The notes: generated by a model not told the origin, from the letters alone. Counted from the stretch's first letter, positions 1 through 12,703 are shown. The stretch: 64,000 nucleotides of DNA from Hydractinia symbiolongicarpus (GCF_029227915.1 NC_079875.1:28766001-28830000); one strand, 5' to 3'. Made by a program: numbers and translations.

Positions 1-3000
1 TCTCAAAGTAATCCTGAAAGAAGTTATTTCAAACAATGTTTACTCATCATGAGGTTAGGTTAAAGGTTATTTGTTTCTTCTATATTTTCAATTTTTGTGT
101 TCTGGGACCGAGGTTGTATCGCATTCGAATATGAATGTAATTCGAATCTCAAATGTAAAAAACACAACTGTTGTTGTAGAGCTACTGTTGTTGTCGAGTG
201 GTCAGAAATATTTGTTATAAAGAAGAAAAACGTACGATGATATGCCGTCAAAAAGAGAACTGATTGGAAATGCATCAGACAATTTAGCTAGCTATACATT
301 TTCAATTTGTTTTTTTTTGGAATGAAGCGAAGCTTAGTAATCGAAGTAAAAAACTTATTGGACTTTTATCCAGAGAACGCTAGCTAGCAGTCTACTGAGA
401 AAGCGAAAGAAAACCAGGTGTGTTGTTTAGATTATCTGGTAGAGAAATGAATTTAGTTGAATAACGATATTTAAGCTGTTTACACTTTCAAAGCTACACT
501 TTCCCTTAAATATGAAGTGAAATATGTCTTGCGCCTGAACATATTCTTTTTTGTAAGAATATACCCAGGGTCAGTTAAGAATATCTTAAGAATATGTCCA
601 ACCTCGATTGTTTGTTCTAAATATAAAAAGAATTTGCCAATAGCTATAGCAAGCCTTTTTTTATCAAGGCATTATATATTTTCAGGACATGGACATGCTA
701 ATAATATATTCAGAATAATGAGGATAATATTTGTCAAAAATTTAAGAACATTAAGGCTGAAACGGAATATTTCTTATAAAATACACGGTGCATATCATAA
801 AGAAGAATTTACATAAACTGTAAATGTATTTTTTCTGTTGTTACTGTTTTTAACACTACAAACTGTGTAATTCAGTGTTGGTGTCGTTATAAAAAAAACT
901 AAACCTAAATCCTAAACTTAAATCAATGTTTACATCTGTTCTGTTACAATTGTTTGAAATATATTCGATTCTTAAATTCGAAAACGCTGTGTTGTTATCT
1001 TCTTTGATTTTATGCGTGATTTTCTTGATTATAAGTTTGGGTCTGTTCTTTGAATATTTCGGTAGATATACAATATGCCAAATGATTTAAGTTTTTTTAT
1101 ATTTCTCTTTTATGTGTTTTAACTATTAATTTCTTATATTTTGAGTACTGGAATGGCAAAGCATGAACGGTTGTTAGACACCTTTGATTTTGTTGGACAT
1201 TTTCCATTTTTATTTTACAATTTTATTTATTTACTTATTTTTTTGTTGCATATGCATATATTTTTAGACGTTTTGTTTCAGCGGTTATACACATAGAGTA
1301 ATGCAGATTGTGAGCAACCTCGATCCCAAAGCATTTTTTTATCTTTTTGCCATCCCGTGTTAAAAGAGACAAAGAACCCTGGATCGAGGTTGAAATGTGA
1401 GTTTTAAAAAATTCAAATAACTGTGTTGTATGTTTTTGTTTTGTATCCCTTACATCGGTTTAATGAGAGATTCAATGGATTCTTCCACGGGAATTCAGAT
1501 AACTGTTAATTTTTTAATATTTTGTGTAAAACTTTGAAAGGGTTGCTGTATGCAATAGACTGATTGAATGCTTTCCTCCTGATTATCCAGAACTTTGGAT
1601 GTGAAGCGCGGCGTGGTTTGTTTCGAAACTGTGTATAGCAAATTTTCTTGGTTCATTAATTTTTAAAAATAGAAAATTTTCATTCCGTCATTACTTGATA
1701 CACTTCTCTTACATTGTATGCGTTTAGAGATTAGTGATCAATTTGTGTACTTCAGTTTCATAAAGAAGGCGGGAATAAAATCGACAAGAGTCCGTTTAAT
1801 GTTAATTTCACGTGATGTTGCAGATTGCACGATTTTTTAGCCGCTGAGTTAAAAGCTGGCATTTTGATAAAAATCAATAATTATAATAGCTTAAAAACAA
1901 AATAGTGAGGTCTAAAAGGAAGTATTTCTTCAACAGTTCTATTTTCATCTAGCCTCATCTAAAATTTAGATGTTGTTATCAGAACGGTTGAAAATATATT
2001 TGCGCGATTTTTTATGATGAACACTTCATAAACAAGAACAAGTAGATTTATTCGAAAAAACAAAGCTATTGATCACGTTTAGGTTTTTTGACATTGAAAT
2101 AGGACACTCGCAAGGTAAACAGCTAACAAAATCTGGGGAAACGGTTCAATCCGAGCAACAATATCGAGCTTAAAAAATCACGACGAGGTTATCTAGGACG
2201 GCGTTTGTGTGACTTTTCCGTTAGTTTGCATGCTCTTGCTGTGCTCTCTCTTTCGTTGTGTTTCTTCTTACCCTAAGTATCCAGTACTCTCGAGGGACGG
2301 TGCATAGTACAATTATTCCTTAGAAACAATAGTCCGCGTTTCGAAAAAATATTTTCCCATTTAAATGTGACAAAAGTAGAAATAAATACGTTGTTATTAT
2401 GAAGAAATATATACACATAGAACATTTAGAGTTTCTAACAAATTTAAATATATACATAACATAGAGAGAAATTTAACGCCCATTGTACGGCCGTTGGTGT
2501 TGCTGAAGACGTATATCCACGTTGAAGATAAGAGAAGTTCTACGTTGTTATGCTGCTTAACATATTCAGCGTTTACCACAAGGGCAACTTTTGCTCAAGT
2601 TGCGTATCACTCGATTTAGTGGTGAGGATTACCGTGGGACTCTGCCAAAGTTATAAATATTAATGCATTTATCAATGAACTGACTACAAGGGCTGGACAT
2701 TCAGAAAATCATTTAATTAAATTTAACACACATGTAATGAGAAAGGACATAATTTCTAAATATTACACGTGTAAACTAACCTTTACTTTTTCGATGGCCA
2801 ATCGATGGGTTAAATACAGAAGTGAACATGCAACCTGCACAACGAACATTGTTATCACTAAAAATCGCCGACTAACCCGTCGAAATTTTATATGAAAGAT
2901 AATCACAATTTTTTATCATGACTCGTGAATCCTTTGACAGATTGACGTCAAAACCGCTGTTACACGACGCTAAGAAGTCCGTCACCGGCATTAATGGTTC

Positions 3001-3230
3001 TTCATCTCTAATTCGCTTTGCTTAAACGAAATTAACCTTATTTATTTTCCCGTAGCCAGAACTGACAGAATAAAAACAAGTTGTTTGAGAAGAGGAGTCG
3101 TCTTAGCTTGTACCTAAAAGTAGGGGTTATTGGTCGTATTACTTATCGTATTAAAACCTTCTATCCTAGAAACTAAGAATTTCATATCATATTAAAAACC
3201 TAATGCTTTTAAGACTGAAAGTAGCGAGTT
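1..3230. other. AT-rich region without a recognisable gene
   Basis: I see no supported coding region here. The open frames are short, AT-driven and lack motifs. The one structured item is a perfect 12-bp inverted repeat (1315-1326 and 1381-1392, CAACCTCGATCC / GGATCGAGGTTG) around a 54-nt loop. It is listed separately. Confidence 0.5.
1315..1392. repeat. Short fold-back inverted repeat
   Basis: Two perfect 12-bp arms, CAACCTCGATCC and its complement, are separated by 54 nt that includes a T-rich run. The whole could fold as one hairpin. No target-site duplication or coding content was seen. It may be a tiny fold-back element or chance. The CCTCGAT core recurs elsewhere in the window in single copy (for example near 597), so part of the signal may be a common local word. 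Confidence 0.45.
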
Positions 3231-4146
3231 AAGATCATCTTGCACGTATCCATCTTTGGCTGAATCCAATTTCCAACGTCTGCGACTCCGCCATTTGCAG
3301 CCGCTGTTGCACCACTGGATCTAAGGCTATGTAGGCCAAACTTTGATTTTTCTACTGTCCAGTTCTTCTAGGAGTATTTCTCTCATTCTTGTGCATGATA
3401 AGCTCTTTCCTTTTCTCAGAGTTCCAATCAGATTCAATTTTGTCACAGTAATTGCTCTAATAATAAATTCCTCTGAACTCTTGTCCGTTAACTTTGTAAG
3501 TTCTAAGTACACTTTTAGATTTTTGGCTGAAAATAATTCGTTTCCAGTCTTAATAATAATAATCCAATTTCCTTCTCTGTAAACGTCAGTTTTGCATTTT
3601 TCTATCAACAGTTTAATGGCAGGTTCACAAATTGATATATCACAACGTCAAAGACTGGCTATCTCGGAAAATCACATAAGTCCTGCATAGCCAATTAAGC
3701 ATATTGCTAATGTCCTCATATTGTAAATGTTTTTACTCTGCGAAAGTTTTGTGTGCAATAACTTTAAATGTTCAATTGTAATAGGTTGTTTTCTATTTTT
3801 CTTGGTCGAAAGAATTCGTTTACAAGCCTCAAGCATTTCAGTAACAATAGAATTTTCACATGGATTTTTGTATCCTCCGAGAAGATGAAAAAACTTTATA
3901 GCATAATAAGCACCTTCGATTTTTGACAAAGACCAACCGGACTGAACTCCGCTTAAATATAAACAACGCAATAGTGGCTGGTTTGGCTGGCGTAATTGAC
4001 ACTTTAAAAGAATTACACCAGCGTTCCCAAATGTTGAACGACGATTGATATTTCCTCAGGGTATTTTCCTCTCTACAAAATGACATATATGTTGGCAGCT
4101 CAGTAGCCAAATGTTTTAAAGATTCATTCTCAATTTCAATTTTCAA
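3230..4146 (-). pseudogene. Tyrosine recombinase of DIRS-like element A, broken
   Basis: Pieces in three frames run 4146-3856, 3971-3672 and 3608-3327, continuing in another frame past 3327. The N-terminal piece looks like the SAM-like core-binding part. The middle piece ends in IGYAGLM and a TGA stop (3672-3674), then FSEI. Families of this type have R-F-S-E-I, so the box I catalytic Arg appears replaced by a stop (CGA to TGA). The box II motif HSLRSSGATAAANGGV is visible just below 3327 in another frame, but the following HGRW and tyrosine region is degraded (GNWIQPKMDTCK). The enzyme would cut and join circular DNA intermediates; this copy cannot make it. Confidence 0.75.
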
Positions 4147-4299
4147 GTGTTTTGTGATAAAGTCTGAAAGGGAGAAAGTTATGACAATTTGATTCTACTT
4201 GAACTTTCAGAGTATAGTATTGTGCTCTTAATCAAAGTCCCAGTGGACCAGTACTCATACCCTGTGGTCCCAGCGGACGCATTTTGCCCTGTGGCATTT

Positions 4300-5205
4300 T
4301 TAGCTGAAATCTAAATTGACAGCTAGTATTGGCGAAACGAATTTCTCGCTGCCAATGAAACACTTCTTATTTTTTCCCTGTGTTACACATACTTTTGGGT
4401 CACCAAAAACCTTTCTGTCTGTGTTTGCGGTTTTGTTTTCTGAAAACAGGAGCGGCCAGAAATAAGCAGAAGGCCAATAAGGTATCACAATTACACCTTT
4501 ACATTTCGAAGTTTCCATGTGTTTTAACACTTTTCCTACAAGACTTGTTGGAGGTACTATGTAGTTGTTTTCGCCTTTCCAATCGTAATTTAGCGCATTT
4601 ACTCCTTCTGTATTGGGACAATAAAATTTTGAATAAAACCGACATATCTTTTTGTTGTCGTTGTCAGCAAATCTGTCAACAGTAAAAGGGCCCCACAGTT
4701 GGTTCAAATTATTATAAAGCTCTTCTTTTACTTGCCAGTCATCGTGATCTATCATACGACTAAGAGTGTCAGCAAATCCCAAATGTTCCCTTGGAACCCA
4801 GTTTACCGTTAGGTCAATTCTATTTTTCCTACATATATAAAATATATTTTCAGCAATAATTTGAAGATCATTTTTTCGGCTTCCCACGTTTACAATTTTT
4901 GACACTGCATAATTATCCGTTTTCCATAGGATTTTCTGTTTTATCAAAATGCTTTTTAAAGACTCAAGTGAGTATTCTATAGTTTTTAATTCCCTCCAAA
5001 CGGAACTTTTTTCTTGTTCTTCTTGCAGAAACTGTCTAAATGCAATTCTCTGTTGATTTTCATGCATCGCATGCGCTGCCATCCCAGTGGAGCTAGCATC
5101 GGAATTTACAACAATCGTTTTTGTAGAATTATCGTACAGTTTGCTTATGTTATATTTTGACAGATTATAACTGCTGTTTAGGATCCCACACTGATTTTTC
5201 TGCAT
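4300..5205 (-). pseudogene. RNase H and C-terminal extension of DIRS-like element A
   Basis: A 301-codon open stretch. VVNSDASSTGMAAH carries the first RNase H aspartate, WRELKTIEYSLESL the glutamate, KTDNYAVSKIV the second aspartate, and WVPREHLGFADTLSR the final conserved Asp. It is followed by the extension typical of DIRS/Ngaro pol: WGPFTVDRFADNDNKK, FYCPNTEGVNAL and IPYWPSAYFWPLL. Its role is removal of template RNA during reverse transcription. The upstream RT piece is in another frame and part of the connection domain is missing, so this is a fragment of a former pol protein, although the RNase H itself looks well kept. Confidence 0.8.
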
Positions 5206-5686
5206 TTTCTACAAAACCTGACAGTTGTAAAGATTTTTGAACAAACAGGGCATCTTGTTTTGCTTTTTTATAATTCTTATCAGTGCCAAAACCATCGTCA
5301 ATAAATATCGCAATTTTGATCATATTCTCTCTCTAATACTTTATAAAAACTCTCATTGTTTTTGTAAAAATAAACGGGGCCGGAGAAAGCCCAAACGGTA
5401 ATACTGTAAAAACAAAGTATCTTTCCTTTCCAACTATGACCCATGAAAACCCCAAGAATTTCTGATGTTCCTCTGAAATATCTATATGATAGTAACCCTG
5501 CTTTATATCGAACTTAAACATGTAGCCTTGTGCAGTTAGAAATTCCCTTACCACCTTCCAATCCTCAAACTTAACTTTTTCTTTGTAAATGTGCTGGTTT
5601 AAATACCTTAAATCGAGAATTAGTCTAATTTTTCCTCCTTTGGTACTGACTGAAAGGGGATTTACAACATGTGGTGCAGAAGACAC
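5200..5686 (-). pseudogene. Reverse transcriptase core of DIRS-like element A
   Basis: The open frame 5686-5333 shows PHVVNPLSVSTKGGKIRLIL, DLRYLNQHI, FKFDIKQGYYHIDI and VLPFGLSPAPFIFTK, which are RT fingers and palm motifs in order. After a frame change near 5335 the catalytic motif is visible as IAIFIDDGFGTDKN, with the two palm aspartates intact. The N-terminal RT segment (KYWQTISCNTTILKIIKEGY and onwards) is fused to the end of the gag-like frame upstream. The catalytic motif is therefore preserved while the frame is broken at least once, so I call it a decayed copy. Confidence 0.8.
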
Positions 5687-6750
5687 TACCTTAATTCGAC
5701 CTGTATCAAGAAGCTCTTGTACCGTTCATTGACGAATTCCGAATTTTTTATAGCGGATTGATTATTAGAAAAAGTTTGTTTTTGTGGTGTCGTGAAAAAG
5801 GGAATAGTATAGCCTTCCTTGATAATTTTGAGAATAGTCGTATTACAGCTGATGGTTTGCCAATATTTTAAGTTTTTCTTGAGCCTACCCTTAACTCTAG
5901 TTCCAGCCGTATTTTTATATACACAAAATTCGTACGTTTCCTCATCTCTTACATTGTTATCAAAATTTAAACACTTATCTATTGTCTTTTCTTTAGACTT
6001 GCTTATGGCCGATAACGTTTGGTTGCCACAACCGAAGCACATTGATCTTGCACTTTGGAATCTGTACGCTGATTGGGAAAAACATGGTGTGTTATGGTTG
6101 CCGATACTCCCAGACGGTTGAGATGGTTCTCTTGGAAATGCGTATCTTTGTGATTGGAAATGGTTTGGCATAGGTGGCGACGAGGACATTAGTTGGGTGT
6201 GCATAGGGTTGAAACGTGGAGGGTAGAAGGACTTTGGCTTTACCTTTGCTTTCTTTTTTGCCAGTGCTTTTGACTCAGCCGATTTTATCCGTTTTTCGTC
6301 ATCTGAATCGCTTGCTAATTCATCGGATAAGTACTCTTCTACAGTGGCCCATCCTGCTGGTGATCTATCCGCCATTTTTATTAGCTTGTTTCGCTTCGTG
6401 ATTTCGAGTTTTATTGCTGCTAAACGTTTTGTTGATCTTGATACAGAACCTTCATTGATAAGGTCGATAACATCTTCCAAATCTCCCGCTAGTTTTTGGT
6501 TAAATTCGAATTGGATTTGATTACCTTTAAACTTAAATTGTCTCGACGATTCTGGTTTAGCTGAAACCTTCATGTTGTTCGGTATACTCTGTTGTTGCAG
6601 TTTTGTTTTGAATTCTTGTTTTTTTTCGATAAAATTTTTGTCCAGGTAGCTTCTTATTAGGTCAAATTGTTCCATTCCGTTTAGCGTTTGCGGGGCAGAT
6701 TGGCTGTTTATAACAGGTTTTTCCATGTTATTATTAGAAGTTTCGTCCAT
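5686..6750 (-). CDS. Gag-like ORF of DIRS-like element A running into RT N-terminus
   Basis: A 354-codon frame beginning MDETSNNNMEKPVINS. The first two thirds are charged and helical with a basic Lys-rich patch (KALAKKKAKVKPKS). A partial zinc knuckle (SMCFGCGNQT) ends abruptly, so the CCHC finger is truncated compared with element B. The last 80 residues (KYWQTISC to SEFVNERYKSFL) match the start of DIRS-type RT, which suggests that gag and pol are joined here or that the boundary was lost by deletion. It is the likely nucleocapsid-type RNA-binding protein. The ATG at 6750 is the first in frame. Confidence 0.7.
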   Translation of the reverse strand: MDETSNNNMEKPVINSQSAPQTLNGMEQFDLIRSYLDKNFIEKKQEFKTKLQQQSIPNNMKVSAKPESSRQFKFKGNQIQFEFNQKLAGDLEDVIDLINEGSVSRSTKRLAAIKLEITKRNKLIKMADRSPAGWATVEEYLSDELASDSDDEKRIKSAESKALAKKKAKVKPKSFYPPRFNPMHTQLMSSSPPMPNHFQSQRYAFPREPSQPSGSIGNHNTPCFSQSAYRFQSARSMCFGCGNQTLSAISKSKEKTIDKCLNFDNNVRDEETYEFCVYKNTAGTRVKGRLKKNLKYWQTISCNTTILKIIKEGYTIPFFTTPQKQTFSNNQSAIKNSEFVNERYKSFLIQVELR

Positions 6751-6899
6751 TTTTAATGCAATTGCGTGACCTTGAATACTTAAAAGCTAATCGACGTGTG
6801 ATTGAATTTTCTGAAAATCCGCCCTTTTGCTTAAAATCACGTGACAACGTGATACCGAGGTTAATACTGTAAGGCCTGTTCTACACCGAAAATAAATTC

Positions 6900-9800
6900 T
6901 ATTATATCCCTAAAAATAATAAACGAGGCATTTCAAAGTGACGAGTGTCATGTATTTGCGATTTTTGTATTGATACAAGATAATTGTACTTTAAGGTCAA
7001 CAATGTCTCAGGTTCTTATATTTTAGCCGTGGAATTGATAAACGAGGCATTTAAAAGAGAAGAGTGTCTTATATATTCGCGATTTTTTGTATTGACACAA
7101 GAAAATTGTACTTTAGGGTCAACAACGTCTCAGGTTCTTATATTTTAGCAGCGGGATTGATAAACGGTGCATTTTAAAGAGACGAGTGTCTCATATATTT
7201 GCGATTTTTCGTATTGACACAAGAAAATTGTACTTTAGAGTCAACAACGTCTCAGGTTTTTATATTTTAGCAGCGGGATTGATAAACGGTGCATTTTAAA
7301 GAGATGAGTGTTTCATATATTTGCGATTTTTTGTTTTAGTACAAGATAATTGTCATTTAGGGTCGCCAACCTTGTCCCAAGTTTTATATATTATAGCCGT
7401 AGAATTGATAAACGAGGCATTTAAAAAGTGATGAGTGTCATGTGTTTGCGATTTTTGTATTGATACACAGGGTCAACTTCGTCTCAGGTTCTTTTATTTT
7501 AGCAGTGGAATTGATAAGCAAGGCATTTTAAAGAGATGAGTATCTCATATATTTGCGATTTTTCGTATTGATACAAGCTAATTGTCATTTAGGATTGACA
7601 ACCTCGTCTCAGGTTCTTATATCTTAGCCGTGGAATTGAAAAACGAGGCATCTCAAAGTGACGAGTATTATGTATTTGCAGTTTTTCGTATTGATACAGG
7701 ATAATTGTCATTTAGGGACGATAACCTCGTCTCAGGCTCTATATATCCTAGCCGTGAAATTGATAAACGAGGCATCTAAAATTGACGACTGTCCCATATA
7801 TATGCGATTTTTCGTATTGATACAGGATAACTGTCATTTGGGGGCGACAACTTCGTCTCAGGTTCTATATATTTTAGTCGCAAAATTGATAAACGAGGCA
7901 TTTAAAGGAGACGAGTGTTATATAATGCCGATTTTTCGTATTGATACAAGACAATTTTCATTTAGGGATGACAACCTCGCCTCAGGTTCTCTATATTTTA
8001 GCCGTAAAATTGATAAACGAGGCATTTAAAATAAACGAGTGTGTCAAATATTTGCGATTTTTTGTATTGATACAGGATAGTTGTACTTTATGGTCAACAA
8101 TTTCGTTTCAGGTTCTTATATTTCAGCCCTAAAGTTGATAAACGAACAATTTAAAATTGACGAGTGTCTCATATATTTCCCATTTCGCGTATTAATACAG
8201 GATAATTCTCATTTAGGGTCAACAACCTCGTCTCAGGTTCTATATACTTTAGCCGTAAAATTGACAAACGAGGCATTTGAAAGAGACGAGTGTCATATAC
8301 TTGCGATTTTTCGTACTGATACAGGGTAATTATACTTTAGTGTCAACAACCTCGTTTCAGGTTCTTATATATTAGCCCTAAAATGGATAAAAGAGGCATC
8401 TAAAATTGACGAGTGTCTCATATACTTGCGATTTTTCGTATTGATACAGGATAATTGTACTTTAGGGTCAACAATCTCGTTTCAGGTTCTTATATATTAG
8501 CCGTAAAATTGATAAACGAGGCATTTAAAAGAGACGAGTGTTATATATTTGCGACTTTTCGTATTGATACAAGATAATTGTCATTTAGGGACGATAACCT
8601 CGTCTCAGGCTCTATATTTCTTAGCCGTAATTTGATAAACGAGGCATTAAAAATTGACCAGTGTCTCATATACTTGCGATTTTTCGTATTGATAGAGGAT
8701 AATTGTACTTTAGGGACAACAACCTCGTTTCAGGTTCATATATATAAAAGAGAGGAGTGTTATATATTGGCGATTTTTCGTATTGATACAAGACAAGTGT
8801 CATTCAGGGACGACAACCTCGCCTCAGGTTCTCTATATTTTAGCCGTATAATTGATAAACGAGGCATTTAAAATTGACGAGTGTGTCAAATATTTGCGAT
8901 TTTTTGTATTGATATAGGATAATTGTCATTTAGGATCGATAACCTTGTCTCAGGTTCTATATACTTTAGTCGTAAAATTAATAAACGAGGCATTTCAACG
9001 TGACGAGTGTCATATATTTGCGATTAAAAGTATTGATACAAGATAATTGTACTTTAGGCTCAACAAATTCGTTTAAGGTTCTTTTATTTTACCAGTAAAG
9101 TTGATAAACGAGGCATTTAAAAGAGAGGAGTGCTATTTATTGGCGATTTTTCGTATTGATACAAGACAATTTTCATTTAGGGATGACAACCTCGCCTCAG
9201 GTTCTCTATAGTTTAGCCGTAAAATTGATAAACGAGGCATTTAAAATAAACGAGTGTGTCAAATATTTGCGATTTTTTGTATTGAGACAGGATAATTTTA
9301 CTTTAGGGTCAACAACGTCTCAGGTTCTTCATACTTTAGCAGTAAAGTTGATAAACGAAGCATTTAAAATTGACGAGTGTCTCATATATTTCCCATTTCG
9401 CGTATTGATACAGGATAATTCTAATTTGGGATCAACAACCTCGTCTCAGGTTCTATATATTCTAGCCGTAAAATTGACAAACGAGGCAATTAAAACTGAC
9501 GACTGTCTCATATATTTGCAATTATTCGTATTGATACAGGGTAATTATACTTTAGTGTCAACAACCTCGTTTCATGTTCTTATATATTAGCCCTAAAATG
9601 TATAAAAGAGGCATCTGAAATTGACGAGTGTCTCATACATTTGCGATTTTTCGTATTGATACAGGATAATTGTACTTTAGGGTCAACAAACTCGTTTCAG
9701 GTTCTTATATATTAGCCGTAAAATTGATAAACGAGGCATTTAAAAGAGACGAGTGTTATATATTTGCGACTTTTCGTATTGATACAAGATAATTGTCATT

Positions 9801-11690
9801 TAGGGACAATAACCTCGTCTCAGGCTCTATATTTCTTAGCCGTAAATTGATAAACGAGGCATTTAAAATTAACGAGTGTGTCAAATATTTGCGATTTTTT
9901 GTATTGAGACAGGATAATTTTACTTTAGGGTCAACAACGTCTCAGGTTCTTTATACTTTAGCCATAAAATGGATTAACGAGGCATTTAAAAGAGACGAGT
10001 GTTATATATTTGCGATTTTTCGTATGCATACAAGATAATTGTCATTTACGGTCAACAACTTTGTCTCAAGTTCTATATATTTTAGTGGTTAAATTGAAAA
10101 ACGAGGCATTTAAAGGAGACGAGTGTCATGTGTTTGCGATTTTTCGTATGGACACAAGATAATTGTCATTTACCGTCAACAACCTAGTCTCAGGTTCTAT
10201 ATATTTTAGTGGTTAAATTGATAAACGATGCTTTTAAAAGAGACGAGTGTTGTATATTTGTCATTGTTCGTATGGATACAAGATAATCGTCAATTTGGGA
10301 CGACAACCTCGTCTCTGATTCTATATACTTTAGTCGCAAAGTTGACAAACGAGGCATTTAAAGCAGACAAGTGTTTCCTATATTTCCGATTTTTCATATT
10401 GATAGAAGATAATTGTCATTTTGGGACGACAGCCTCGTCTCTGATTCTTTATATTTTAGCCGTATAATTGATAAACGAGGCATTTAAAATAAACGAGTGT
10501 GTCAAATATTTGCGATTTTTTGTATTGAGACAGGATAATTGTACTTTAGGGTCAACAACCTCGTTTCAGGTTCTTATATTTCAGCCCTAAAGTTGATAAA
10601 CGAACAATTTAAAATTGACGAGTGTCTCATATATTTCCCATTTCGCGTATTGATACAGGATAATTCTAATTTGGGGTCAACAACCTCGTCTCAGGTTCTA
10701 TATATTCTAGCTGTAAAATTGACAAACGAGGCAATTAAAACTGACGACTGTCTCATATATTTGCAATTCTTTGTATTGATACAGGGTAATTATACTTTAG
10801 TGTCAACAACCTCGTTTCAGGTTCTTTTATATTAGCCCTAAAATGGATAAAAGAGGCATCTGAAATTGACGAGTGTCTCATACATTTGCGATTTTTCGTA
10901 TTGATACAGGATAATTGTACTTTAGGGTCAACAATCTCGTTTCAGGTTCTTATATATTAGCCGTAAAATTGATAAACGAGGCATTTAAAAGAGACGAGTG
11001 TTATATATTTGCGACTTTTCGTATTGATACAAGATAATTGTCATTTAGGGACGATAACCTCGTCTCAGGCTCTATATTTCTTAGCCGTAAATTGCTAAAC
11101 GAGGCATTAAAAATTGACCAGTGTCTCATATACTTGCGATTTTTCGTATTGATAGAGGATAATTGTACTTTAGGGACAACAACCTCGTTTCAGGTTCTGT
11201 ATATTTTAGCCGTATAATTGATAAACGAGGCATTTAAAAGAGACGAGTGTTGTATATTTGTCATTGTTCGTATGGATACAAGATAATCGTCAATTTGGGA
11301 CGACAACCTCGTCTCTGATTCTATATACTTTAGTCGCAAAGTTGATAAACGAGGAATTTAAAAGAGACGCGTGTCTTATATATTTGCGATTTTTTGTATT
11401 AATACATGATAAATGTACTTTAGGGACGACAACCTCGTCTCAGGTTCTCTATATTATAGCCGTAAAGTTGATAAACGAGGCATTTAAAAGAGACGAGTGT
11501 TATGTATTTGCGATTTTTCGTATTGATACAAGATAATTGTCATTTAGGGACGACAACCTCGTCTGAGGTTCTATATATTTTAGTGACGAGAATCATGTAT
11601 TTGCTATTTTTCGTATTTATACACTATAATTGTCATTTAGAGTTAACAAAATCGTCTCAGGTTCTATATATTTTAGTCGTAAAATTCATT
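6900..11690. repeat. Satellite array, about 38 units of 122-126 bp
   Basis: A tandem array between two DIRS-like elements. Anchor words recur throughout: GGTTCT (for example at 7011, 7133, 7861, 7985, 8111, 8236, 8360, 8485), AAACGAGGCATTTAAA, GCGATTTTTCGTATTGATAC and AATTGTCATTTAGGG. Measured unit lengths are 122, 122, 124, 126, 125, 124 and 125 bp. Units vary by substitutions and small indels, and some are truncated (around 8730-8760). A higher-order pattern is visible: the variant with TTCTAATTTGGG at 9419 reappears at 10664 (offset 1245, ten units) with similar neighbours. Units stay open in the plus direction for 40-144 codons; this is probably a side effect of composition. No gene is called here. 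Confidence 0.95.
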
Positions 11691-11789
11691 TCTTTTCACA
11701 TCTTACTAACAATAATTAGAACAGAAAAAACAACAGCATTGGAGTAACTTGTTATATTGGTAGGAGAGTTAAAAGAGGACCAATTTTTG

Positions 11790-12703
11790 TTACAATCCTA
11801 AATCTTTGCTTATAGAGAGTCGTTGAGATTTGCCATATTTTATGTACCCGTGCCTACTGGAACTTGATGACCACCTGCCGTGTTTACTTATCATTCTGTC
11901 AGTGACGCCGTTATTTGCAGTAGCACTAGCTCCACCTGAGCGTAAAGAATGTAACCCAAAATTTTCCGGTACTGTTTGAATTGTATTCAAATGTTCGTGA
12001 AATGTTTTTCTGGCGCTTTCGTAGGATATAGAAAGGTGCCCTAATACAATGTGGCCTGTCTTTGTTTTCGCCAAACGACAAATTAAATAAGAATCCGGCT
12101 GAAATTTCAAATTAGTCATACACAGATACTTTCGTAATCAGGTTACTGGACATGTGGAATTACCAGTGTGAGCTATGTACACAATATGACATGCTCTTAG
12201 CTGTTTTAGATTTTTTAACAATAATATCAAATGAATCTTGTTTATCTTCCAAGTCCTTAACTTTCAAAGCTAATAATTCGCCAATGCAAAAGAATCCGGC
12301 AAATCCTAACACGCATAACACTATAAACCTCATGTGCATAAGTTTGAACTTTCTCCATAATATGCAATTATCTCTTTAATTATGTCCACTGTGAACGGCT
12401 CTTTCTTATTGCACGTTTTACCGACTAATCGTTTTGCGCCTGCAAAGGCTAATTTAACAATTAAGTGGTCTGTTGGCGACGAAAAGCCTACATTAATGTG
12501 TCCCAGCGTATTCCACAAAGTGCTGAAATTATTGTACTTATTGAACAGCCTTCTATAACCAAGTCGTTAAAATAAATACATACGAAAAATGGGTCGGCAG
12601 GACAACGGTTGACTTCTGTATATTTAGATCTCCAATCTACCCGCTTTTGCCAAGCTCTTTTGTATTTAATAATAGTTTCCTTCGCGTAAGTTGCTGCTTT
12701 CAA
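11790..12703 (-). pseudogene. Tyrosine recombinase of DIRS-like element B
   Basis: The C-terminal piece (12119-11790) is very well kept: FGLHSLRSGGASATANNGV, SKHGRW and HGYIKYGK give box II His/Arg, the HGRW motif and the nucleophile-region tyrosine. Upstream in other frames lie the N-terminal core-binding part (MKAATYAKETIIKYKRAWQK, 12703 down), the CGIRW / HINVGFSSPTDHLIVKLAFA stretch, and the box I region LGFAGFFCIGELLALKVKD. In this family box I reads R-x-G-E; here the codon at 12286-12288 gives Cys (TGC), so the catalytic Arg seems lost by a C-to-T change. At least three frame changes make it non-functional. Confidence 0.75.

Larger units (their letters stand above)
3230..6770 (-). mobile_element. 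DIRS-like tyrosine-recombinase retroelement A (decayed)
   Basis: Reading on the minus strand the order is gag-like protein, reverse transcriptase, RNase H with the DIRS/Ngaro-type extension, then a tyrosine recombinase. This order and the recombinase in place of a DDE integrase are the hallmark of DIRS-type retroelements. The copy is broken: RT and RNase H lie in different frames with material missing between them, and the recombinase has a stop at its first catalytic arginine. No split direct repeats or terminal repeats could be delimited by eye, so the ends are approximate. The satellite begins about 130 bp upstream of its gag start. Confidence 0.8.

Noticed and set aside
517-816. 99-codon plus-strand gene
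   Set aside because: AT-rich, no recognisable domain; not enough support.
7658-11536. Repeat-protein gene on the plus strand
   Set aside because: Frames are short, change with unit length, lack consistent starts and are better explained by the satellite.
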